Shown here in pieces: positions 1 through 6,626 of a stretch of 8,093 nt of DNA. Numbering within the stretch: the first letter of the stretch is position 1; every line of letters begins with the position of its first letter. The DNA comes from Fidelibacterota bacterium. Its GTDB lineage: Bacteria > Fidelibacterota > UBA2242. The notes beneath the pieces were generated by a model, which worked only from the letters and a program-made list of their open reading frames with translations, made no database searches and was not told the origin of the DNA. Location of the stretch: positions 1-8,093 of the forward strand of contig QNCV01000102.1 in assembly GCA_003645845.1 (NCBI GenBank), in the 5' to 3' direction. The position numbers and the translations under genes were made by a program.

Positions 1-189
1 GAAATACAACGACGCTACCCCCAACTCCAGCGATGTCATCGCATCTCCCATCGCTCCGGCCCGCGCATCCGTCGCCACACTCAAAAACTGAAACCCCGTC
101 TGCGCTAACTTATCCTCCGCAAAACTGGTGGTTATGAACAGTAAAATACCGATCAAAATAATAAACTTCTTGTAATTGCTATTATTCAT
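1..189 (-). CDS. PorV/PorQ-like outer-membrane protein, N-terminal 63 residues only
   Basis: This partial gene enters from the window's left edge and has no stop here. Translation gives a signal peptide (basic NYKK, hydrophobic FIILIGILLFITT, cleavage likely after SFA at about residue 24). It is followed by a mature start with the pattern G-F-Q-F-L-S-V-A-T-D-A-R-A-G-A-M-G-D-A (about residues 31-49), then a serine/leucine stretch ending SLYF. The 'FL.....ARA..MG.A........SLY' pattern is the hallmark N-terminus of PorV/PorQ and related FadL-like beta-barrels, in which the next residues are usually WNPAG. Known PorV proteins take part in the type IX secretion system or serve as outer-membrane shuttles; whether this one does is inference. 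It is the last visible gene of the leftward operon, 39 nt after the lipoprotein gene. Seven of its eight alanine codons are GCG and its left 120 nt are about 58% GC, richer than its neighbours. Confidence 0.78.
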   Translation of the reverse strand, partial: MNNSNYKKFIILIGILLFITTSFAEDKLAQTGFQFLSVATDARAGAMGDAMTSLELGVASLYF

Positions 190-194
190 TATAT

Positions 195-206
195 CTCCAT
201 ATCTCC
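195..206 (-). promoter_or_regulatory. Duplicated Shine-Dalgarno before the PorV-like gene
   Basis: Read on the minus strand, the bases before the ATG at 189 are GGAGATATGGAGATATA, an 8-nt unit (GGAGATAT) in tandem. The proximal GGAG (198-195) lies 5 nt from the ATG and is the likely ribosome binding site. The distal copy (206-203) lies 13 nt away and is probably too far to serve this start. Confidence 0.6.
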
Positions 207-228
207 AATGAAATATTTACTGATAGCA

Positions 229-1008
229 TTATTCAGTCACAAAGGAAAAATAAACTTTTCCGCTTGATACCGTCGCCTCAGTTTTCTTTAATGCAATGAT
301 GTAGTTTTTATTCTCCATGTTCATCGAAAAATAGGATTTTAATACCGGATCGGGAGTCTGATCATTCTCAACCACATAATACGAAGAAATCAGTTCGAGC
401 GGGATATCCGCCGGCACAATACTTGTCGAATCCATCGTATTTGCTTCGGTAACCACCACGTTAATGTAATTATCAGCATAGAACTGAACTTTCCCGGACA
501 TTCCCGGATTAAACAGAAAACTATATCCGCTTGTATTACCTCCTACCGTTATTAAATAATTCGGGAACGGAACAGAAACATGAAATGAGTCAACTTCCAC
601 ATCCGATTTTAACTGGTTGATCTTACTGTCCACGGCGGAAAATAGCACGGTGTCGGTATTTATTACCGTTCCGGAAGTATCAAAGGATTCAATGATTCTT
701 GATTCCACCGGATTAGCAACAATTTCATACTTTTCCAACGAATCGACCACATCGGCAAGCGTAGCTACGTTCGAAGTATCAGATAATTCCGTATTGATCA
801 TAGAATACAGCTGCAAAGAATCAACCCATGTGATAATTAAAGGTGAAAGGGCTGTGGCATAAGCATTAGCGGATATCGCTTCGGCGCCCAGGGCATCAAC
901 CTCATCAGCCTCATAGTTTTCTTCTTTAAAATCGTCACAACCGATCATTAAAAACGGAATGACAAGTAAGACCAAACCAACTATTTTGCTAATTCTTATT
1001 ATGGACAT
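229..1008 (-). CDS. Lipoprotein of unknown function, 259 residues
   Basis: I do not recognise a family. The N-terminus is a lipoprotein signal: basic residues R5 and K8, a hydrophobic stretch, then F-L-M-I-G-C with Cys24 as the likely lipidated residue. M rather than L/V/I at -3 makes the lipobox slightly loose. After Cys24 comes an acidic run (DDFKEENYEADEVD), as seen in many Bacteroidota lipoproteins. Residues 45-110 look helical and rich in Ser/Asp/Glu. From about 140 on the sequence alternates hydrophobic and polar residues, which suggests beta structure. The start is supported by AAGGAG (1020-1015) 6 nt upstream. It sits 18 nt after the FN3-protein gene and 39 nt before the PorV-like gene, so it is probably translated from the same transcript and acts as an accessory envelope protein. 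The function is unknown. Confidence 0.8.
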   Translation of the reverse strand: MSIIRISKIVGLVLLVIPFLMIGCDDFKEENYEADEVDALGAEAISANAYATALSPLIITWVDSLQLYSMINTELSDTSNVATLADVVDSLEKYEIVANPVESRIIESFDTSGTVINTDTVLFSAVDSKINQLKSDVEVDSFHVSVPFPNYLITVGGNTSGYSFLFNPGMSGKVQFYADNYINVVVTEANTMDSTSIVPADIPLELISSYYVVENDQTPDPVLKSYFSMNMENKNYIIALKKTEATVSSGKVYFSFVTE

Positions 1009-1026
1009 GATTTACTCCTTACTTAA

Positions 1027-3102
1027 TTATCGCACTACGATAAGTTTTTTATAAATACTTTCACCTTTCTTAAAAACCGGTGTGTCTTCTGTAACTTCAA
1101 AATAAACAATATATATTCCACTGACAATTACCTGGCCGGCCGAAGTGGTGGAATCCCAGGATTCATCACCGCTGCTATCGATATGACGAATGGTTTTTAT
1201 GAGATCTCCTCTTTCGGTAAATATCTTAATTATACACTTTGGTGGTAAACCATAGAACATAATCTGATCTTTTGTAGATTGGTCACCGAATTGAATCTCA
1301 CGGGCTGAAATATTATATGGATTTGGCACGATCCTGATCCCTTCAAGGGAATTTCCCGGTTGGCGAGTCAGATTGGCCGGTTCAATTGTCCGAGTCCAAA
1401 AAAGACTGCTGACCATCTGAGCACCCGAAGGATCAACCGTACCGTCATCGGTTGTCTGAATATAGTAATAATAATCAAATCCCCGTACGGCATTCTTATC
1501 CTCATATATATTGGTAACCGGATTATCCGTTCCCTGTCCGCAGGCATAAATCATTTCAAAGGTCGTATCTGAGCGATCAATCGACCGATATATTCTGTAT
1601 CCGCCAAAATGGTCATAGGATTCGGCACTGTTTGACCATTCCAAAGTAATCCGGTCACCACCGGAAGAAACACTGAATTCGTCCGGCGGTGGTGGAGCAG
1701 AACTAATTGCAAAATCATTCTTCCAGCAATCCGTTGCCCGGTCAAAGGCCTGTTTTAATGAATCAATACCGGTAAAAACCCAGGCATCCTTGAACTCATC
1801 TTTATTTGTCGTCTCCGAACCGTCAGGCATAATGTACGGAGTGATCTCATTTAACCACTGGGCTCCTATGGTTGCCCGTTTTTCCCAGCTGAGCGAGCCG
1901 ACCGCTTCCGCCATGACGATGCGTATACTTTCACCATCGGGAATGTAGTAGGGACCGTAACCGATTCCCTGGCTGACGCCACCTCCGCCGGCCAATGACA
2001 ATTCATTGGCATTCCCATCCCCTACCATATCGGCATGAGTCTGGGCAGGTAGTCCGGCATTCATATAGACAGTATATTCTTTAGCCATATTATTTTCATT
2101 ATACTGATCATTGAATGAGGCTTGGGTAACATCGGCATCCGAATAAATCGGAGTCTGGTTTTTCGGTTGTTCGGTGTCATCGCTTTTATCATTCCAGGCC
2201 TTATCGGCATGAATGGTAACAACTCCGGGAATCTGAGCCGCTCCCAAAAACCCTGTTCCGTTTGTGCCGATATAGGGCGCTCCGATATTGTCACCTTCGA
2301 AACCGGAATGGAGCCCATGATAGGCATAGGAAGCCCGATAACTGTCTCCGTAAAAAGGATGTAGAACTTCATTGACCGTATTTACTCCCCAGGTCGCATC
2401 CTGCGGAGCATAATATAAACCGTAAGCGCCCATATACTTAGAAACAGACCAACGGTATTGAAAAAAGAATATCACATCGGTCAGATCCTGGTGTTTGACA
2501 TTACCATCAACGTCATAAATACCCGTGTTTTTAAAATCAAATACATACAAGAAATAATTGTCGTTAAATTGTTGGGTATTATAGTAAATCCGGCGGGTCA
2601 TGGTAATTCCCATGGAGGTATTCACGACATTATAAAGCATTCTGTCCGTCGGCAACGTATCAGTGACAACCACATCAAGATCACGAAAATTTGTCTGTGC
2701 TCCGGGCACACCATTAACTGTAACATTGGGATGTTCGAATTTTCCATAGTAAGTAAATTCCTGAGGCATGAATTCGGAAGTCTCATTCAATATCCGGGGC
2801 CCTACATGAACAACTTTATAGTTGAACACCTTTCCGGCAACGGGATCGTCATAATTGGTAGCCCCAATCCAAAGTCCTTTAGCCGCCTGCATATCCTGAC
2901 TCGGGTAAAGAGCGGGATACTGAAAACCATCCTGTTGATCAGCGACTTCGTGACGGCGTCCCACCTCAATTTCACAACCTCCGCTGGAAAACCAGTTCTG
3001 CAGCATACCGACTGCAATCCATTTCGTATCATCGGCAAATACCGAAACAGACAGCACCGTTATTAATAGAAATAGCAAAATTCTCGTCAGATTTTTCTTC
3101 AT
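1027..3102 (-). CDS. Secreted FN3 protein with VPNPYN-type C-terminal (T9SS/FlgD-like) domain
   Basis: This is a predicted exported protein of 691 residues. The signal peptide is MKKNLTRILLFLLITVLSVSVFA, with cleavage after Ala23. Residues 24-460 form a large region rich in Tyr/Trp/Gly that I cannot assign. It includes a GGGGVSQGIGYGPYYIPDGE segment near 377-396, followed by IRIVMAEAVG. A proline run (APPPP, about 469-473) leads into a fibronectin type III-like domain (about 470-575; LEWSNS, YRIYRS, YYYIQTTDDG). The last ~105 residues start with IVPNPYN (591-597), continue with GLPPKCIIKIFTERGDLI and W..TTSAGQVIVSGIY, and end KKLIVVR. This is the Ig-like C-terminal domain common in type IX-secreted or FlgD-like proteins. 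The Met at 3102 is preferred to the one at 3120 because GGAG lies 10 nt before it and the signal peptide then starts cleanly at MKK. It directly follows the TonB-receptor gene and may work with it at the cell surface. Confidence 0.82.
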   Translation of the reverse strand: MKKNLTRILLFLLITVLSVSVFADDTKWIAVGMLQNWFSSGGCEIEVGRRHEVADQQDGFQYPALYPSQDMQAAKGLWIGATNYDDPVAGKVFNYKVVHVGPRILNETSEFMPQEFTYYGKFEHPNVTVNGVPGAQTNFRDLDVVVTDTLPTDRMLYNVVNTSMGITMTRRIYYNTQQFNDNYFLYVFDFKNTGIYDVDGNVKHQDLTDVIFFFQYRWSVSKYMGAYGLYYAPQDATWGVNTVNEVLHPFYGDSYRASYAYHGLHSGFEGDNIGAPYIGTNGTGFLGAAQIPGVVTIHADKAWNDKSDDTEQPKNQTPIYSDADVTQASFNDQYNENNMAKEYTVYMNAGLPAQTHADMVGDGNANELSLAGGGGVSQGIGYGPYYIPDGESIRIVMAEAVGSLSWEKRATIGAQWLNEITPYIMPDGSETTNKDEFKDAWVFTGIDSLKQAFDRATDCWKNDFAISSAPPPPDEFSVSSGGDRITLEWSNSAESYDHFGGYRIYRSIDRSDTTFEMIYACGQGTDNPVTNIYEDKNAVRGFDYYYYIQTTDDGTVDPSGAQMVSSLFWTRTIEPANLTRQPGNSLEGIRIVPNPYNISAREIQFGDQSTKDQIMFYGLPPKCIIKIFTERGDLIKTIRHIDSSGDESWDSTTSAGQVIVSGIYIVYFEVTEDTPVFKKGESIYKKLIVVR

Positions 3103-3112
3103 ATTTTTATAA

Positions 3113-3116
3113 CTCC
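3113..3116 (-). promoter_or_regulatory. Shine-Dalgarno that fixes the start of the FN3 protein at 3102
   Basis: Minus-strand GGAG (3116-3113) sits 10 nt before the ATG at 3102. It lies inside the six extra codons that an upstream ATG at 3120 would add. That upstream ATG has only AT-rich sequence before it (end of the receptor gene) and no Shine-Dalgarno, so the longer reading is unlikely. Confidence 0.65.
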
Positions 3117-3122
3117 ACATAT

Positions 3123-6100
3123 TTATTTAAAATCAAATGAAAATGTCATACCGAAGAAAATATCTCTTGGATTGAGAAAAGTATAGTAGGTCTGATTAGG
3201 CATATCAATATAGGCTTTTGTATCAAGAATTTCATCAATCGTCTTCTTGTCAACCTGAGTCCATTGTCCGTCAACATACTTTACATATTCTTTGGTATTA
3301 TAGTTGTAATAAATGGCTCTGGTACTCGGATTGCTTAAAGTTGTCGGATCAGGAACGACCTCAATGGGCTGAAATTCAACCCCCGCATCCCTGTAAACGC
3401 CCGGTCTGTCATTCCCGGGCACACCCTGGTAACCCATTTTATCATACTTGCTTTGCGGCAGATGCAATGAATACATATAATCATAATAATCATATACATT
3501 GTAAAACGCATTGTTTGACCAGTTTTTGATATTTAACGCATTATTGACGTCTACAAATACTTTGACGCTAAAACGATCAAACGTAACCGTCTTGGCAAGC
3601 TTCAGATCAAGACTTTTCGTATCCGTATATCGTAAATTGTACTCAAGACCTTTGATGCTGTTGGGATTCCAGGTCATCCACGAACCGGCTGTCCAGCGGG
3701 CAATAACATTCAAATGCCAGTCAGCAAGGATTTTCTGATTCAGAATCTCAGGACCAAAATCCCGGGGTGTATGAAAGTCGATATAGGACTTAAAACGCGG
3801 AACCGGCAAGGGTTTCGTCTGATATGGATTGTAACTGTTTCTGACCCAATCCCGTTGTTCGGAGGGATTTTCATAATAATGGCCGTAACGGAATTCACCA
3901 TAGGAATTAACCCGATATTCAAAGTTCATCATACCGGTTACCCAGTCTCCGTACATCTTGGTTATTTCGATTTCCGCACCGCGAATGTCTTCATAACTGT
4001 TATTAGTCAATTTATAGTAGGCAACTTTACCATCACTACTGTGATATTTGGTCCAATCCTGCTGATTTTTCACATCTTTATAATAACCGGAAACACGAAT
4101 CAGATACATATCTGCGATTGATTGATCAAAACCCAATTCATAGGAAACAGTCCGCGCCAACTCCAGACTCGGATCACCGATATAATCCACCTGATCGATA
4201 TAGCTGCGCTGCATCCGGTATAATCTCTCGGCAAAGGGCATCTGACGATAATGACCGTAGTTGAAATATAACTTTGAAGTTGCGGAAATCGGATGCGATA
4301 TCCCCAACCGGGGGCTCAGGTAAAACTGGGGTTTGACCTTTTTGGTCTTATAGGTGCTCTCCAGATCGTAATTATAACCGCCACCATAAAAACCGGCTTC
4401 GTAGGTACCGACATCATACCATTTCCCGTTGGAATTAATGTATTCGGGAACCAAACCGAGAGTGGCAACCAGACCTTCAAATTCAATCTTGTCTTCAATA
4501 TAGCCTGTAATTCTGAAGGGTGATCGCTCAAAGGATGTCCAGGTGTTGCCCTCAGGAAGGAAGAGGTTGACCATCCCAAATTCCAACTCGTAATGATCCA
4601 TGACAAATTCCAAACCCGCCTTCAACTGATGCCTGAAATTTATCTGGTTGGTATAATCAAACCGGGCTGTGTAAGTGGTATAGCGACTGCTGTCCCGGGC
4701 TGTACTCACCGCCCCGCCCAGAGACAAACCACCTTCAATAGAGGCAAGATTGTAGGGCCAGAATCCGTCCGGGGCTTCATCCACATAATACCCTGGAAAA
4801 ATCTCATAAACCCTTGATGTATCACGCAATGCCATTGGGCCGGTGCGATAGACATTTTCGGAACGTTTCAACTGAATTTTATAGAATGAGCTGGCGCTTA
4901 ATACTTTGTTAAAAATTAATGATTCTGTATTGTAATATCGCTTGGTAGGCGAGTAATATATATCACCGAAGATTCGCCAGGGAATTGTAAATCCCACACG
5001 GTCAACGGCATTGGCAACTTCATAGGGTGTCTCAAAAATGGCTGTTCCACCACTACGTGACATTGAAGTTGCATGTTTTTCACCATACATACCGATAAAT
5101 GTCATCTTAAGAGAAGACGAAATATCCGAAGTCAGTTTCAGCATGGTGTTTTCATCATAAACACCTTCGGTGGCCAATTGCATCAGATACATATCCTGTG
5201 TTCCCCGGTGAGAAAGGAAAAAACGCAAATTTCCAAGCGCACTGCTGATAACCGGAACGGGCCCGCCAAATCCCCAGTCGATTGTGCGATCCGGCAGATT
5301 GATTTCGCCGTTTTTTCGATATTGCCATTCGAATAAACGTTTGGCACCCAGTGGGGTCAAATCGTTTGAAGGATCGTCATCCTGTAATAATTGTTGCGAA
5401 ATAGAATTCCAGCCATCAAAAGGATAATACTGTGCCTGTGTATAGGAATCCCAGGCACCGTTTTTTGTCCCCGTCCAGCAGACCTCCTCATCAAGAAAGG
5501 GTCTGAAATAAAAAGAATTAGGATCATAGGCTGATTTGCCGAAATGTTTTTCAGCTGGAGAGCTGTAACGAACCGTAAAAGAACCGCTGTAGGAATCTTT
5601 ACTGCCTTCACGTGTAACGACATTGACAATACCGGAACGAACATTGCTGTATTCGGCGCCGAATCCACCGGTCTGCACCGAAACCTCCTGCATAGCGCTC
5701 ATCGGTAACGTCGTCATGGGGCTGCTGGTTCGTTCATCTCTCATTACAATTCCATCGACCATGAACAATGTCTGATCGGCCCCTGCACCGCGAATACTCA
5801 ACCCTGACGTGATACCGGCCTTCAATCCCAGTGCATCGGTCACATCGGAAACCGGGAGCGTCTCCATCTCGTCTGAGGTCATACTCAACCGACTGGCAGT
5901 GACATCCTTTTTTATCACCTTTTTCTGGGCAAAGACCTCAACAACCTCACCCTCAAGGACTTGGGTCTTCATTCTAATATCTACCTTGGTAGTCAAGTCA
6001 ATTTCAACACGAACATCGCGTATTTCAAAGGTACTATATCCTATCATAGAGGCTTTAACAGTGTAGTCGCCTGGAGGAATATTCAAAATCGAATAATATC

Positions 6101-6278
6101 CATTGATGTCCGTAGCGGCACCTGTGGTTGTGCCTACCAGAACAACATTTACACCCGCCAGCGGTGTACCGTCTCTTTCATCGGTGATTTGCCCGGCAAT
6201 TTTTCCCGTAGTGCCAGCAAATAGAATCCCGGTAATTAAAATGAAGCAAACGATAGATTGGTAAAAAAATCTTCGCAT
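3123..6278 (-). CDS. TonB-dependent outer-membrane receptor with carboxypeptidase-regulatory-like N-domain
   Basis: This is a complete 1051-residue receptor. The signal peptide (MRRFFYQSIVCFILITGILFA) is followed by a CarboxypepD_reg-like beta-sandwich at about 24-104 (GKIAGQITDERDGTPLAGVN, then G..TD..GYYSILNIPPGDY). A TonB-box-like EVVEVFAQ lies at 111-118. The plug domain at about 122-224 includes LPVSDVTDAL, SIRGAG, FMVDG and VQTGGFGAEYSNVRSGIVNVVT. The rest is a long beta-barrel rich in aromatic residues that ends FGMTFSFDFK, a typical last strand. Such receptors import or handle large substrates across the outer membrane using TonB/ExbBD energy; the substrate here cannot be read. The segment after the plug (KHFG at 244, then a W-rich stretch to about 340) resembles receptors of Marinimicrobia/KSB1-type genomes, from memory. 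AAGGAG (6294-6289) lies 10 nt before the ATG. It is the first gene of the leftward operon. No SusD-like gene follows, so it is not a standard SusCD pair. Confidence 0.93.
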   Translation of the reverse strand: MRRFFYQSIVCFILITGILFAGTTGKIAGQITDERDGTPLAGVNVVLVGTTTGAATDINGYYSILNIPPGDYTVKASMIGYSTFEIRDVRVEIDLTTKVDIRMKTQVLEGEVVEVFAQKKVIKKDVTASRLSMTSDEMETLPVSDVTDALGLKAGITSGLSIRGAGADQTLFMVDGIVMRDERTSSPMTTLPMSAMQEVSVQTGGFGAEYSNVRSGIVNVVTREGSKDSYSGSFTVRYSSPAEKHFGKSAYDPNSFYFRPFLDEEVCWTGTKNGAWDSYTQAQYYPFDGWNSISQQLLQDDDPSNDLTPLGAKRLFEWQYRKNGEINLPDRTIDWGFGGPVPVISSALGNLRFFLSHRGTQDMYLMQLATEGVYDENTMLKLTSDISSSLKMTFIGMYGEKHATSMSRSGGTAIFETPYEVANAVDRVGFTIPWRIFGDIYYSPTKRYYNTESLIFNKVLSASSFYKIQLKRSENVYRTGPMALRDTSRVYEIFPGYYVDEAPDGFWPYNLASIEGGLSLGGAVSTARDSSRYTTYTARFDYTNQINFRHQLKAGLEFVMDHYELEFGMVNLFLPEGNTWTSFERSPFRITGYIEDKIEFEGLVATLGLVPEYINSNGKWYDVGTYEAGFYGGGYNYDLESTYKTKKVKPQFYLSPRLGISHPISATSKLYFNYGHYRQMPFAERLYRMQRSYIDQVDYIGDPSLELARTVSYELGFDQSIADMYLIRVSGYYKDVKNQQDWTKYHSSDGKVAYYKLTNNSYEDIRGAEIEITKMYGDWVTGMMNFEYRVNSYGEFRYGHYYENPSEQRDWVRNSYNPYQTKPLPVPRFKSYIDFHTPRDFGPEILNQKILADWHLNVIARWTAGSWMTWNPNSIKGLEYNLRYTDTKSLDLKLAKTVTFDRFSVKVFVDVNNALNIKNWSNNAFYNVYDYYDYMYSLHLPQSKYDKMGYQGVPGNDRPGVYRDAGVEFQPIEVVPDPTTLSNPSTRAIYYNYNTKEYVKYVDGQWTQVDKKTIDEILDTKAYIDMPNQTYYTFLNPRDIFFGMTFSFDFK

Positions 6279-6433
6279 ATCCCAACTTCTCCTTATGTAG
6301 TTAATGCATTTCTCTTCTCAGGAGACATCATCAATTATGAGCCCGGTGTACAAAATTTTCCTTTTCCCCAGAAAACAATCACTACTGTATAACCCCCCGC
6401 ATATCCTCAGTGCTCTTCATACAACTTATACTG

Positions 6434-6462
6434 AATTTATTATCTACCGATTATCATGTCAA
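6434..6462 (-). promoter_or_regulatory. Candidate promoter for the leftward receptor operon
   Basis: On the minus strand there is a perfect TTGACA (6462-6457), a 17-nt spacer, then TAAATT (6439-6434), four of six matches to TATAAT. The same bases also fit a loose Bacteroidota-type arrangement, CTTG-N20-TAAATTCA. Transcription would start near 6427 and give a leader of about 148 nt. The -10 match is moderate, so this is a prediction only. Confidence 0.4.
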
Positions 6463-6552
6463 GTCATATTCCAAAAAAAGTTATTCAACCTTACTAACAG
6501 CCGGTGCTTTGAATACATTAGTCATTAAATTTACCGCAATTTGTGATTAATA

Positions 6553-6584
6553 TTTGTCAAATGGATTGTCTATTGATATATTTG
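6553..6584 (+). promoter_or_regulatory. Bacteroidota-type promoter candidate for the rightward lipoprotein gene
   Basis: TTTG (6553-6556), exactly 20 nt, then TATATTTG (6577-6584) matches the known Bacteroidota primary-sigma pattern TTTG-N19-21-TAnnTTTG at every fixed position. The same DNA also reads as a sigma70-like TTGTCA (6554-6559), 17 nt, TATATT (6577-6582), five of six in each box. The expected start is near 6590, about 37 nt before the ATG at 6627. An 11-nt palindrome (ATTTG-T-CAAAT, 6552-6562) overlaps the upstream box and could be an operator. Confidence 0.6.
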
Positions 6585-6626
6585 CAGGTTAGATTGGCCT
6601 TTTAACATGTTTGACACGGAGAAACA

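Larger units (their letters stand above)
6279..6626. other. Divergent intergenic region, no gene
   Basis: This 348-nt AT-rich spacer lies between the leftward receptor operon and the rightward lipoprotein gene. It holds a promoter candidate for each direction, both ribosome binding sites, and several short palindromes (AATGCATT at 6303-6310, AAAATTTT at 6352-6359, ATTTGTCAAAT at 6552-6562). The leftward leader from the proposed start site (about 6427) to the receptor ATG is about 148 nt. A 74-codon rightward open frame at 6304-6528 has no Shine-Dalgarno and no protein-like character, so I do not call it. Confidence 0.7.

Noticed and set aside
190..228. Possible terminator between the lipoprotein and PorV-like genes
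   Set aside because: There is no GC-rich stem with a T-run in these 39 nt; the short AT-rich spacing fits continued transcription.
2458..3066. 202-codon rightward open frame
   Set aside because: It lies wholly inside the well-supported FN3-protein gene on the other strand, has no plausible start signal, and shows no recognisable domain.
3123..6278. Reading the receptor as SusC of a SusCD glycan-uptake pair
   Set aside because: The next genes are not SusD-like and no carbohydrate-active enzyme is present, so the polysaccharide-utilisation label is not supported.
6382..6420. Short 12-codon upstream open frame in the receptor leader (minus strand, MKSTEDMRGVIQ)
   Set aside because: There is no Shine-Dalgarno before it and nothing suggests translation; a frame this short is expected by chance.
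6304..6528. 74-codon rightward open frame in the divergent region
   Set aside because: It has no Shine-Dalgarno, it overlaps the proposed leftward promoter and leader, and its composition does not look like a conserved protein.
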